In this document: positions 10,125 through 17,646 of the stretch, piece after piece
Layout of the letters: each line of letters opens with the position of its first letter
How positions within the stretch are numbered: position 1 is the first letter of the stretch
NCBI RefSeq assembly: GCF_002163875.1
Contig: NZ_CP019333.1
Span: forward strand, 2,176,864 to 2,240,863
Source: Gilvibacter sp. SZ-19
Lineage (GTDB): Bacteria; Bacteroidota; Bacteroidia; Flavobacteriales; Flavobacteriaceae
Direction of reading: 5' to 3'
Length of the DNA: 64,000 nucleotides
Notes under the pieces: generated by a model
The model's input: the letters and a program-made list of their open reading frames with translations, nothing else
What the model was told of the DNA's origin: nothing
The model's database searches: none
Position numbers and translations under genes: made by a program

Positions 10125-10145
10125 CATCCGCATTTGAAACCAAAT

Positions 10146-10217
10146 GGCCCGTTCGTCTAGGGGTTAGGACGCCAGGTTTTCATCCTGGTAACAGGGGTTC
10201 GAATCCCCTACGGGCTA
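10146..10217 (+). tRNA. tRNA-Glu (anticodon TTC)
   Basis: A cloverleaf is readable: the acceptor GGCCCGT pairs with ACGGGCT, the anticodon stem CCAGG/CCTGG holds loop TTTTCAT with anticodon TTC at 10179-10181, and the T-arm is CAGGGGTTCGAATCCCCTA. The discriminator is A; CCA is not encoded (CTA follows). It shares the promoter at 10095-10124 with rpsT 16 bp downstream. Confidence 0.95.
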
Positions 10218-10233
10218 CTAATTAAAAGTAGAA

Positions 10234-10485
10234 ATGGCAAATCATAAGTCAGCCTTAAAGCGCATAAGAAACAGCGAGACCAAACGTCTACGTAACCGTT
10301 ACCAGCACAAAACTGCTCGTAATGCAATGAAGCGTTTGTTTGAGACTACCAAGAAGAAAGATGCAGAAACTATGTTTCCTGAAGTTGCTTCTATGGTAGA
10401 CAAATTGGCAAAGCGTAATATTATTCACAAGAATAAAGCCGCTAACCTAAAATCGAACATGGCGAAGCATGTAGCTTCTCTATAA
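10234..10485 (+). CDS. rpsT: 30S ribosomal protein S20
   Basis: 83 residues, Lys/Arg-rich, starting [18 protein letters not shown], the hallmark of S20. S20 is a primary 16S rRNA-binding protein of the small subunit. It begins 16 bp after tRNA-Glu and is followed by a strong terminator, so the two probably form one transcript with RNA processing at the tRNA. Confidence 0.96.
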   Translation: MANHKSALKRIRNSETKRLRNRYQHKTARNAMKRLFETTKKKDAETMFPEVASMVDKLAKRNIIHKNKAANLKSNMAKHVASL

Positions 10486-10510
10486 GGTTTACTACTTTAC
10501 CGTACTTAAA

Positions 10511-10540
10511 AACCCCCAAGCTTTTGCTTGGGGGTTTTAT
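10511..10540 (+). terminator. rpsT terminator
   Basis: Perfect 11-bp stem AACCCCCAAGC/GCTTGGGGGTT (10511-10521 with 10526-10536) with a TTTT loop and T-rich tail. Confidence 0.9.
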
Positions 10541-10545
10541 TTTTT

Positions 10546-10867
10546 TAGCCCTTCGTAGCTCTTTGACCTTCATAGCTTCTGAGAAGAAGGTTAGCGTAGA
10601 AGGGTTTTAGTCTCTTCTCACACTTTTTTCTTGATAAAAAAGTGTGCAAAAAATCAAGTCGCTTAGAATGTCATTTAGCACCTTGTGCTAAACCCCTCGG
10701 TTTTTCTGAGTTGGCTGCGTTTGCTGCGTAGATTTGCGGGCAAACTACTTTGCAAGAAACGCGCAGCCAACATCGAACCGAACAAACCTCGGTTGCCATG
10801 TAAGCGACGGTTTTAAGCTGCCAGCTTGTTTTCTGGTAGGCTTGTGAGGAGTCGCGGGGTCAATCGT
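10546..10867. repeat. Gene-free stretch with two long hairpins
   Basis: No gene is visible here. A perfect 11-bp stem CACACTTTTTT/AAAAAAGTGTG lies at 10619-10646 with a 6-base loop. A second, longer imperfect hairpin at 10710-10771 closes with GTTGGCTGCG/CGCAGCCAAC and has an inner TTTGC/GCAAA stem. The sequence style (stems with variable tips) resembles interspersed repeats of flavobacterial genomes. This stretch marks the left edge of the accessory islet. Confidence 0.6.
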
Positions 10868-12130
10868 TTATTTTCTCAAGCCTTCTATTAATCTAAATAT
10901 TTGTTTCTCAAATTCTAGTTGGTTCCTAGAACTGGGATTTATAAATTCAATGAAGGAGAGCGAATTCAGTCGTTTAAGTTCTGTAATATTCTCCCAGTAT
11001 TCGTCTTGCTTTTCGATTGGCCTAATAACATCTTTTTCTAAGTCAAATAAGTAATTATCTAGGTGTATAGGAAACAAAACGTTCTCCCAAGATAGCTCTT
11101 GTTTTTTCCTTCCTTCTGTTAGTTCAAAATGGCAAGCTTTGCTTTTCAAAGAATACTCCGAGGAAATAAACAAAACTCTGTCTTTTTCATTAATCCCATC
11201 AGACATTATCTTAGTTAATCTTTCTCCAGCTTTCGAATCCTTCTCCCATAAAAAGGTAATTATTCCTCGCCTTTTTAATTCTTCATTAATAAGCTTGGCG
11301 AATTTCGAATCATGAAAGCTATATGAAATGAAGATTGATTGGAATTCAATTTTCGAGGTCATATCCACTAAGTATTCCTTTATATCTCTATTGTGTATGC
11401 CAAACAAATTCTCCAAAACCTTTTCTCCTAACGGGACAGAATTTAAGATTGATCTGATATCAATAAAGTTATATTCTTTCCCAGGAATACTATTGGAGAT
11501 CATTAAAGAATGATCTGATAGCGAGCAACCGTTAAATTGATTTAAGGCTAAATTGCAATATTCGAAAGCACTTTCTTTGAAATCAACACGATAAAAACTC
11601 GATTCTTTTATTAAACAATTTGCAAATATGTAGCGTTCAGTCGATTTTGATGATATAGGTTCTATGCGGAGTTCTTGGATATAACATGTCTTGAATTTAA
11701 TTTCTCTATCACGATCTCCCCTTATTCTTAAATCTGTAATATCTGTGCAATTTGTAAATACAGTATTATTTATAATCGCATCACTCATGTTCATTTGGTA
11801 AACTCTGCAATCAATAAACTCACATGAAATTAAGTCTACATCAATAAAATCTGTCCATGTGAAATGGCAATTAATAAACTTGCAATTAATTAATGTAGAA
11901 ACAAAAAATAATGATGAAGTAAAATTACAATTGAAAAAAACACAGGACTGGAACTCAGTGGTTTCAAAGTGTTTACGCCGTATTTCAAGTTTTTCAATTG
12001 TGAGGTTATCAACTCTTAGAGTATTATTGGAGTGTCTGTAACTGTTTAGTTCATGGTCACGTTTAATATGATCGTCATCAACCTTCCTCAACCATTTAAC
12101 GAAATCCTGATTGTTTTCGATAATATTCAA
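10868..12130 (-). CDS. Pentapeptide-repeat / TIR-domain protein
   Basis: 420 residues. Residues 44-205 are pentapeptide-like repeats (recurring C/N-x-F steps such as FINCHF, FIDCRV, FTNCTD), which form a right-handed beta helix. Residues 264-395 are a TIR domain: IFISYSFHDSKFAKLINEEL, a BB-loop region (ITFLWEKDSKAGERL), and SSEYSLKSKACHFEL in which Glu336 occupies the position of the catalytic glutamate of NAD-cleaving TIR domains. No signal peptide is seen, so it is probably cytoplasmic. Bacterial TIR domains usually cleave NAD or make signalling nucleotides in anti-phage systems; that role is inferred here. The gene is AT-rich compared with its neighbours and follows the HEPN-like gene at 12203-12988 by 72 bp on the same strand. 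Confidence 0.8.
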   Translation of the reverse strand: MNIIENNQDFVKWLRKVDDDHIKRDHELNSYRHSNNTLRVDNLTIEKLEIRRKHFETTEFQSCVFFNCNFTSSLFFVSTLINCKFINCHFTWTDFIDVDLISCEFIDCRVYQMNMSDAIINNTVFTNCTDITDLRIRGDRDREIKFKTCYIQELRIEPISSKSTERYIFANCLIKESSFYRVDFKESAFEYCNLALNQFNGCSLSDHSLMISNSIPGKEYNFIDIRSILNSVPLGEKVLENLFGIHNRDIKEYLVDMTSKIEFQSIFISYSFHDSKFAKLINEELKRRGIITFLWEKDSKAGERLTKIMSDGINEKDRVLFISSEYSLKSKACHFELTEGRKKQELSWENVLFPIHLDNYLFDLEKDVIRPIEKQDEYWENITELKRLNSLSFIEFINPSSRNQLEFEKQIFRLIEGLRK

Positions 12131-12156
12131 AATCCAATTATTTAAAATTCTAAAGC

Positions 12157-12190
12157 CCCACCCTCAGATCAACAGACTTGAGGTGTGGGG
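12157..12190 (-). other. Hairpin between HEPN-like and TIR genes
   Basis: CCCCAC...GTGGGG closes an imperfect stem (CCCCACCCTCA against TGAGGTGTGGGG). On the minus strand there is no T-run after it, so an attenuator or RNA-stability element fits better than a full terminator. Confidence 0.45.
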
Positions 12191-12202
12191 AGACTTCTAA
12201 AG

Positions 12203-12988
12203 CTAAGGAATTAATTTAGATTTTTCAGATTCTGAAAAATACCTTGTCCATTTATTTAAAACAAAACCAGAATATTGATTAATGTCAGAAACGAAACAAC
12301 CAATTTCAAATTTCTCTTTTGTCTGAATTTGATGAACAAATTCAACGGTCAGTCTCCAATATTCTATCAATTCGGAAATTTGTGGTTCTAGGTAATCAGC
12401 ATTTTCTGGAGTAAAATGAACTGTTCTATTTCTAAGAGTAAATAGCGCTAGTATATTGTTTAGTCCGTTTATATTTCCGCTCTCTAATTTTTTTTTAATG
12501 GTGTTTAATTTAATCTTGGGCGACTTGTTTTTTAAGTTATTGTATTCTTTTGGGTTAAGAGTATTCGTATGCATAAGAAATAATAAATGTCTGTTGATCA
12601 AAACATCTAGAAAGAATGCAAAATTGTTGATGTGTCCCAAAATTTCAATTGACTGAATTTTATGGTTCAGTTTAAATTTGTATGGTACCTTTTTGGCTCT
12701 TTTTAGAGTTTCGTCGAACGCTTTATTTATTACCTCTTTAGTTTTTTCTGAGACTGCATTTTTAGTGTCGAACCTCATTTTGGCAATTGTTCCTTCTGGA
12801 TACTTGTTTTTTCCAAACAGAGCTATATCTTCTTGACTTGCTATGATTTTAGCTTCCTCAGTTCTAAATAGGATTGCTGCATAATCATTTAATAATGCAA
12901 CGTCTAAATGATTGAAAGCTTGTTCTAAGTAAAACGATGCCGCTAAGGCAAGTTTTTGATATGTTAGTGTATTGTGTTCGTCGTTCAT
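12203..12988 (-). CDS. Uncharacterised protein with HEPN-like RNxxxH motif
   Basis: 261 residues, largely alpha-helical, AT-rich, no signal peptide or membrane segment. I do not recognise a named family. Residues 184-192 read TLRNRTVHF. Arg186-Asn187 and His191 match the R-[N/D/H]-x3-5-H signature of HEPN ribonucleases and minimal-nucleotidyltransferase antitoxin partners, inside a helix-rich C-terminal half as in HEPN folds. If so it would be an RNA-cleaving or AMPylated effector, possibly working with the adjacent TIR protein. This is motif-level inference; only a structure prediction or HMM search could confirm it. It could also be an unrelated helical protein. Confidence 0.55.
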   Translation of the reverse strand: MNDEHNTLTYQKLALAASFYLEQAFNHLDVALLNDYAAILFRTEEAKIIASQEDIALFGKNKYPEGTIAKMRFDTKNAVSEKTKEVINKAFDETLKRAKKVPYKFKLNHKIQSIEILGHINNFAFFLDVLINRHLLFLMHTNTLNPKEYNNLKNKSPKIKLNTIKKKLESGNINGLNNILALFTLRNRTVHFTPENADYLEPQISELIEYWRLTVEFVHQIQTKEKFEIGCFVSDINQYSGFVLNKWTRYFSESEKSKLIP

Positions 12989-13313
12989 ATATTTTGTCCA
13001 GCAAAAAATTAATGGTCAAATTAAAGATATTGAATTAATGGTCATCACGAAAAAACGCGACTCCGAGCGAGCATGTAGCAAAACCAGCCAGCAGCGGTGG
13101 GCTTGAGATGCATTGTGTCGATCTGGGTCTTTAGGGCCAGGAGCTTTCAATGCATCTGTGGCTGCGGGTGGCTAGGTTTTCAAATGGGAGCGAGTGTTGC
13201 TAGCGCTTTTGGAGGTACTTCCTTCAAAATGTCCACTGGACATTTTTTGTCAGTAATGCCGCAATGGGAAAAGTATCAAAGGGATCAAGGCCCTCGCCTT
13301 GAAAATTAAAAGC
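12989..13313 (+). other. Gene-free stretch holding repeat R copy 1
   Basis: Between the HEPN-like gene and the first META-like gene there is no credible coding sequence. From 13060 on it is occupied by an interspersed repeat (separate entry). Before that, 12989-13059 is AT-rich and should contain the promoter of the HEPN-like gene; I see no clear box. Confidence 0.6.
13060..13310 (+). repeat. Interspersed repeat R, copy 1 (with an insertion)
   Basis: 251 bp, nearly identical to 14875-15088 in the same orientation. It is itself an imperfect inverted repeat: AGATGCATTG at 13106-13115 pairs with CAATGCATCT at 13148-13157, and the flanks (AAAACCAGCCA... and ...GGTGGCTAGGTTTT) extend the pairing. 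Copy 1 carries an extra 37 bp or so around 13211-13256 that contains a perfect hairpin AAAATGTCC/GGACATTTT (13226-13246). It abuts the stop codon of the first META-like gene. Confidence 0.85.
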
Positions 13314-14018
13314 TCATCGTTTAACCACTTTAGACCTAAAAACTTCTTTGCTTGTAGTGATCTCTACAACATAAACCCCACTGGTAAGGAAAGAAACGTC
13401 ATAAACGCCATTGGTTTTATAATCTAATTTTTGAATTTGACCGCTCATGCTGAATAAGGTAATCTCAGCATCTGCAGGAATAGATTTATTGATCACGAAA
13501 TAATCTGAAGTAGGGTTGGGGTAAATCGAAATAGTTGGTTTTTCATTTTCAACAACACTTAAGGTCTCGAGCTGAAAGGTAAGTTCAAACCCCGGCCATG
13601 ATTGAAACCAAAATATTGAGGAGTCGGGTAATATGTCTACAAAATAGAGCAACTTTTCGCCTGGTACATTTAAAATTCCAAAATAGAAGCCTTCGTATAA
13701 ATTATGTGACTCAAAGCCACAGTCATCATCGGTGGCATCAAAGGCCGTTAAATAAAGATATCCTGAGGGAAGGTCTGGTTCTACGGAGAATTGCCCAGTA
13801 AATGAATTACAAGCGCCAAAACCTTCAAAACTCAAGTCTTCGTTAATTGTAATGTAAGGACTAATGGGAGGTTCAACATCTACCGTAAAGTATGGGTCGC
13901 CTAGATCTCCCTGAGTCGAAACTAGATACCAGGTATTCACAAGATCTGGGTCGTAATCTTGAGAGAACGCGTAACTCCCAGAGATGAACACTAAGAGTGT
14001 AAAGACGTAATTTTTCAT
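13314..14018 (-). CDS. META-like secreted protein with T9SS type A sorting domain (paralogue 1)
   Basis: 234 residues. A signal peptide ends near AFSQ (residue 20). Residues 25-150 resemble META/HslJ domains: VNTWYLV at the start and SFEGFGACNSFTGQFS, matching the GCN-x-F-x-G signature. Residues 158-234 are a type A T9SS sorting domain (ISIYPNPTSDYFVIN ... GVYVVEI ... KVVKR), so the protein is exported through T9SS and anchored or released. Function unknown. It is a tandem paralogue of the gene at 14100-14813, 81 bp away on the same strand, and the pair is flanked by direct copies of repeat R. Confidence 0.8.
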   Translation of the reverse strand: MKNYVFTLLVFISGSYAFSQDYDPDLVNTWYLVSTQGDLGDPYFTVDVEPPISPYITINEDLSFEGFGACNSFTGQFSVEPDLPSGYLYLTAFDATDDDCGFESHNLYEGFYFGILNVPGEKLLYFVDILPDSSIFWFQSWPGFELTFQLETLSVVENEKPTISIYPNPTSDYFVINKSIPADAEITLFSMSGQIQKLDYKTNGVYDVSFLTSGVYVVEITTSKEVFRSKVVKR

Positions 14019-14099
14019 AGCGTTAATTGATTCGTGGGGAGTCCTATAAATTTATCAAAAATATGCGCTTGTGGAGCTTAAATACATAAATTCACAAGC

Positions 14100-14813
14100 T
14101 TATCGTTTAACAACCTTAGCCCTAAACACCTGCTGATCAGTAATAACCTCTAAAAAATAAACGCCGTTGGCAAGGTCTGAAATATCATATTGCCCAGTAG
14201 GGTTGTAAGTCAAATTACGCTGCATTCCATTAATGCTGTATATAATTATTTCACTGTCTGCCGTTAGAGATTTGCTGAGCGCGAAATAATCTGAAGTAGG
14301 GTTGGGGTAAACCTTGATTGGTGATAAATGCTGTTCATTAACGTTTAAAGTGGTTGGCGTAAAATACAAGTAAAACCCACTGCCAAATCCAAGGGTTAAA
14401 AGAGGTTCTCCGTCTGAGCCGGTAGTTATTGAATATTCGTATTCAAGCAAAGGGACAGGTAGGTTGAGCTGCCAGAAATAGGCGTCCTCATAATTGTTTT
14501 GACTCTCCGAGTCGCAAGTGTTATCTGTTGCCGAGAACTCGGGAATGAAAATACTTTCTAAGCCAGTTCCAACGCCCACAGAAAAACTGCCTGTAAACGA
14601 ATTGCAAGCTCCAAAGCCTTCAAAACTTAGGTCTGCATTAACTTTTAGGTATGGTGTTATAGCAGGGGTTACATCTGTGGTATAGGCTGTGGGTAACAGA
14701 TCTCTATCTATGGCAACAAGTTTCCAGGTATTCACTAACTCAGGATCGTAATCTTGTGCATCGGCATTTCCCCAAAGACCAAATACAATTACAATTAGTA
14801 AAAGTTTTTTCAT
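14100..14813 (-). CDS. META-like secreted protein with T9SS type A sorting domain (paralogue 2)
   Basis: 237 residues with the same plan as its neighbour: signal peptide ending near ADAQ, the sequence YDPELVNTWKLVAIDRD, the signature SFEGFGACNSFTGSFS, and a C-terminal type A sorting domain (IKVYPNPTSDYFALS ... KVVKR). The first domain is shared closely around DYDPxLVNTW and FEGFGACNSFTG, while the middle has diverged, so the duplication is not very recent. Transcription probably starts upstream of 14813 and may continue into paralogue 1. Confidence 0.8.
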   Translation of the reverse strand: MKKLLLIVIVFGLWGNADAQDYDPELVNTWKLVAIDRDLLPTAYTTDVTPAITPYLKVNADLSFEGFGACNSFTGSFSVGVGTGLESIFIPEFSATDNTCDSESQNNYEDAYFWQLNLPVPLLEYEYSITTGSDGEPLLTLGFGSGFYLYFTPTTLNVNEQHLSPIKVYPNPTSDYFALSKSLTADSEIIIYSINGMQRNLTYNPTGQYDISDLANGVYFLEVITDQQVFRAKVVKR

Positions 14814-14874
14814 AGCGTATTAATTGTGGGGAGTTTCTTAAAACTACGAAAATTAAGGCCAATCCAAAAATGCA

Positions 14875-15088
14875 ACTCCGAGCGAGCATGTAGTAAAACC
14901 AGCCAGCAGCGGTGGGCTTGAGATGCATTGTGCCGATCTGGACCTTTAGGGCCAGGAGCTTTCAATGCATCTGTGGCTGCGGGTGGCTAGGTTTTCAAAT
15001 GGGAGCGAGTGTCGCTAGCGCTTTTGGATACTTTTGCCGCAATGGGAAAAGTATCAAAGGGATCAAGGCCCTCGCCTTGAAAATTAAA
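14875..15088 (+). repeat. Interspersed repeat R, copy 2
   Basis: Direct copy of 13060-13310 with only scattered changes, lacking the insertion. At the equivalent point it has an ACTTTT/AAAAGT stem around GCCGCAATGGG. It lies upstream of META-like paralogue 2. A short ORF (14912-15094) reading through it has no family resemblance and is an artefact of the repeat. Confidence 0.85.
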
Positions 15089-15113
15089 GACTGAATAAAA
15101 TTTATTCGATAAA

Positions 15114-15280
15114 TACCCCGCGCAAGGGATTATTCCTACTTTAATATTTTATTAAATATGAAGTCATGAATGCTTCGCATTTGAACGGCCTGTTTAAGCT
15201 CTTTTACCGCAGGTAAAAAGCGAGTAGTGAAAGCCCGACCCTGAAGCAGAGCGAAGCTCGCTTCAGGGATGTGCATAAAA
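15114..15280 (+). repeat. Structured interspersed repeat, copy 1 (plus orientation)
   Basis: Begins ACCCCGCGCAAGGGATT and includes CCTGTTTAAGCTC, a stem TTTTACC/GGTAAAA (15202-15218) and GCGAGTAGTGAAAGCCCG. It ends in a hairpin CCCTGAAGC/GCTTCAGGG (15239-15268). The same order of elements, with different stem sequences, occurs inverted at 17647-17786. About 55 bp of AT-rich sequence is inserted after AAGGGATT in this copy. Confidence 0.8.
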
Positions 15281-15305
15281 AAAGAGCCTTGTAAAAACAA
15301 GACTC
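15277..15305 (-). terminator. rho terminator (minus strand)
   Basis: On the minus strand a stem GAG-T-CTTGT / ACAAG-G-CTC with an AAAA/TTTT loop is followed by seven T (A-run at 15277-15283 on the plus strand). It is 33 bp beyond the rho stop codon. Confidence 0.65.
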
Positions 15306-15337
15306 CTTCTTTGAACTATAATTAAGATTTTTCTAGG

Positions 15338-16975
15338 CTACCCATTCATAGAAATGAGGAACTCTTCGTTAGAACGGGTTTGTTTTACACGGTCTAGAAT
15401 GAATTCCATGGCTTCTACAGGGTTCATGTCTGCCAAATACTTGCGCATTACCCACATACGTTGGATCACATTGTCGTCTAACAACAGATCGTCGCGACGC
15501 GTAGATGAGCTCATTAGGTCAATAGCCGGGAATATTCTGCGGTTAGAGATACGTCTGTCTAACTGCAGTTCCATATTACCGGTTCCTTTGAATTCTTCAA
15601 AGATCACCTCGTCCATTTTAGAACCTGTTTCTGTAAGTGCCGTAGCGATGATACTCAAACTTCCGCCGTTCTCAATGTTACGGGCCGCACCAAAGAAACG
15701 CTTAGGTTTGTGTAGCGCATTAGCATCTACACCCCCAGAAAGGATCTTACCAGAGGCAGGCTGTACGGTGTTGTAAGCACGGGCTAAACGCGTAATGGAA
15801 TCCAAAAGGATCACTACATCGTGACCGCATTCTACCAAACGCTTGGCCTTTTCTATTACAATATTAGCTACGCGAACGTGTTCTGAAGCTTCCTTGTCAA
15901 AGGTCGAGGCTACAACCTCACCACTTACGTTACGTTGCATGTCGGTAACCTCTTCTGGGCGCTCGTCTATAAGCAGTACAATTTGATATACCTCCGGGTG
16001 ATTGGCCGCAATGGCGTTGGCAATGTCTTTTAAAAGCATTGTCTTACCCGTTTTAGGTTGAGATACGATCATACCACGCTGGCCTTTCCCAATAGGAGAG
16101 AAGAGGTCCATGATACGGGTAGAGATGGTGGCTTGCTTGTCGGCTATATTGAATTTCTCATCTGGGAAGAGCGGCGTTAAGTGCTCGAAAGATACTCGGT
16201 CACGCACCACATTTGGGCTCAGGCCGTTGATCTTGCTCACTTTGATGAGCGGGAAGTACTTTTCGCCTTCTTTAGGCGGGCGCACTTCTCCGAGGACTGT
16301 ATCTCCAGTTTTTAATCCGAACAAACGGATCTGCGACTGCGATACATAAATATCGTCTGGAGACGACAAATAGTTGTAGTCACTAGAACGCAAGAAACCG
16401 TAGCCGTCTTGCATGATGTCTAGTACACCCTCGCTCTCAATGATACCCTCGAACTCAAAGTCTGGCTCGCGGTAACGGTTGCGATTGTCTTTATTGCCGT
16501 TATTGTTATTGTTGTTTTGGTTCTTCTGATTGCGACCCCCGTTTCTGTTGTCCTTACGGTTGTCTTTCTGATTCTTGCCTTTGTTGTCTTGGCCTTTAGA
16601 ACCGCTGTTATCCTTGGCATTGTTGTCTTTGCCTTTGTCGTCGTTTTGTTGTCCTTTTTGCTGCTGATTCTTCTGCTGCTGGTTACGACGGTTGTCTTGG
16701 CGTTGGTTCTGCTTGCCGCGGTTGTCTTGTCTTTTTTCTGGAGCGTTCTGCTGCTCTTGCTTAGGCGCTTGTTGCTGCTCTGCTTTTGGAGCTTCTTCTG
16801 GGCCTTGAGCTTCTTTTACCGCTTTTACCGCCTGCGGATTGGCTGCCTGGTAATCCAAGATCTGGTATACAAGGTCTAGTTTCTTTAAGCTTCGGTATTT
16901 GGGGACACTAAGCGTTTTTGCTAACTCCTGAAGTTCGGGTAGCTTTTTTGTTTTTAATTCAGAGATATCAAACAT
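15338..16975 (-). CDS. rho: Transcription termination factor Rho with disordered linker
   Basis: 545 residues. The N-terminal helical domain is at 1-48. A low-complexity region rich in Gln, Asn, Lys, Arg and Asp spans about 55-170. The cold-shock-type primary RNA-binding domain follows ([15 protein letters not shown]), then the RecA-like ATPase with P-loop [11 protein letters not shown] and Walker B region [16 protein letters not shown]. Rho is the hexameric RNA helicase that ends transcription. The linker is absent from E. coli Rho and makes the protein about 125 residues longer. Long linkers in Bacteroidota Rho have been tied to condensate formation in Bacteroides thetaiotaomicron; the same here is inference. 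A -7 box at 17097-17104 suggests a leader of about 115 nt. Confidence 0.96.
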   Translation of the reverse strand: MFDISELKTKKLPELQELAKTLSVPKYRSLKKLDLVYQILDYQAANPQAVKAVKEAQGPEEAPKAEQQQAPKQEQQNAPEKRQDNRGKQNQRQDNRRNQQQKNQQQKGQQNDDKGKDNNAKDNSGSKGQDNKGKNQKDNRKDNRNGGRNQKNQNNNNNNGNKDNRNRYREPDFEFEGIIESEGVLDIMQDGYGFLRSSDYNYLSSPDDIYVSQSQIRLFGLKTGDTVLGEVRPPKEGEKYFPLIKVSKINGLSPNVVRDRVSFEHLTPLFPDEKFNIADKQATISTRIMDLFSPIGKGQRGMIVSQPKTGKTMLLKDIANAIAANHPEVYQIVLLIDERPEEVTDMQRNVSGEVVASTFDKEASEHVRVANIVIEKAKRLVECGHDVVILLDSITRLARAYNTVQPASGKILSGGVDANALHKPKRFFGAARNIENGGSLSIIATALTETGSKMDEVIFEEFKGTGNMELQLDRRISNRRIFPAIDLMSSSTRRDDLLLDDNVIQRMWVMRKYLADMNPVEAMEFILDRVKQTRSNEEFLISMNG

Positions 16976-17096
16976 CTGAGGAAAGAATTATTAAAATGTA
17001 ATGAATGAAGAATTTTCGTTGAAGAGAAAATTGTAAAATGTCTTTGGAGAATAAGGAGTCGTGTGGTCTCAACTCCGAATTGATACTGCAATAATA

Positions 17097-17104
17097 CAAA
17101 TATA
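17097..17104 (-). promoter_or_regulatory. Probable rho -7 box
   Basis: CAAATATA on the plus strand reads TATATTTG (TAnnTTTG) on the minus strand, about 120 bp before the rho start. No TTG sits at the ideal -33 distance (the nearest is 15 bp away), so this is tentative. Confidence 0.4.
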
Positions 17105-17143
17105 TTTTGTTTAAATACGCAAGGAGGATAAAAAAAGAAACAT

Positions 17144-17151
17144 TATTTTTG
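17144..17151 (+). promoter_or_regulatory. Probable -7 box of the DUF4293 gene
   Basis: TATTTTTG (TAnnTTTG) lies 23 bp before the ATG at 17175. No good -33 TTG is visible. Confidence 0.45.
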
Positions 17152-17174
17152 CCCTCCAAACACGTATAAAAAGG

Positions 17175-17585
17175 ATGTTACAACGCATACAAACCGTTTA
17201 TATGTTGTTGGCGAGTTTAGCACTAATTGGACTCTATATATGGTTTCCTGTGGTTGCTGACAACGCTGGCCAAGTATTGGTTTCCAAAGAGGAACTGTTG
17301 GTTGCTATACCTATGGCCCTTGCAGTAGTGATTATTGCAATTTCGATCTTTCAATTCAAAAAGAGACAGTTGCAGTTTGTCTTGAACAGACTGGCTGTAC
17401 TGTTAAACTTTTTTTTACTAGGAGTTTTCGTGTATCGTGCCCTAAGTGTATCCGGAGAGGCTATTGCCTCAGAGAAGGGTATTGCGCTACTCGTGCCCAT
17501 CGTTTCTATCGTTTTTCTGGCTTTGGCCAACAAAGCCATCAGACGGGACGAGGAGCTCGTAAAATCTGCGGACCGATTACGTTAA
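17175..17585 (+). CDS. DUF4293 family inner-membrane protein
   Basis: 136 residues starting MLQRIQTVYMLLASLALIG, the family's characteristic opening. Four hydrophobic segments (about 7-25, 40-58, 68-86, 100-116) and a charged C-terminal tail fit a four-helix inner-membrane protein. Function unknown; the gene sits divergently from rho, as I recall for other flavobacteria. It is followed by its own terminator. Confidence 0.85.
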   Translation: MLQRIQTVYMLLASLALIGLYIWFPVVADNAGQVLVSKEELLVAIPMALAVVIIAISIFQFKKRQLQFVLNRLAVLLNFFLLGVFVYRALSVSGEAIASEKGIALLVPIVSIVFLALANKAIRRDEELVKSADRLR

Positions 17586-17610
17586 ACCTATCATCTTAGT
17601 ATATTAGTGG

Positions 17611-17645
17611 AAAGCCTTTGAGTATGCCAACTCAGAGGCTTTTTT
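17611..17645 (+). terminator. Terminator of the DUF4293 gene
   Basis: 12-bp stem AAAGCCTTTGAG/CTCAGAGGCTTT (17611-17622 with 17631-17642, one G-T pair) followed by T-run. Confidence 0.85.
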
Positions 17646-17646
17646 G

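Larger units (their letters stand above)
14814..15337. other. Gene-free stretch with two repeat families and the rho terminator
   Basis: 524 bp without a credible gene. It holds repeat R copy 2 (14875-15088), the covarying-stem repeat copy 1 (15114-15280) and the rho terminator (15277-15305), each listed separately. Confidence 0.7.

Noticed and set aside
13097-13309. ORF of 70 codons inside repeat R (and its twin at 14912-15094)
   Set aside because: Both copies are ORFs only because the repeat is the same; the frames end differently after the insertion and show no protein family.
10146-15305. tRNA-Glu as integration site of the islet
   Set aside because: I looked for a repeat of the tRNA 3' end further down (around the repeats and before rho) and found none, and there is no integrase gene.
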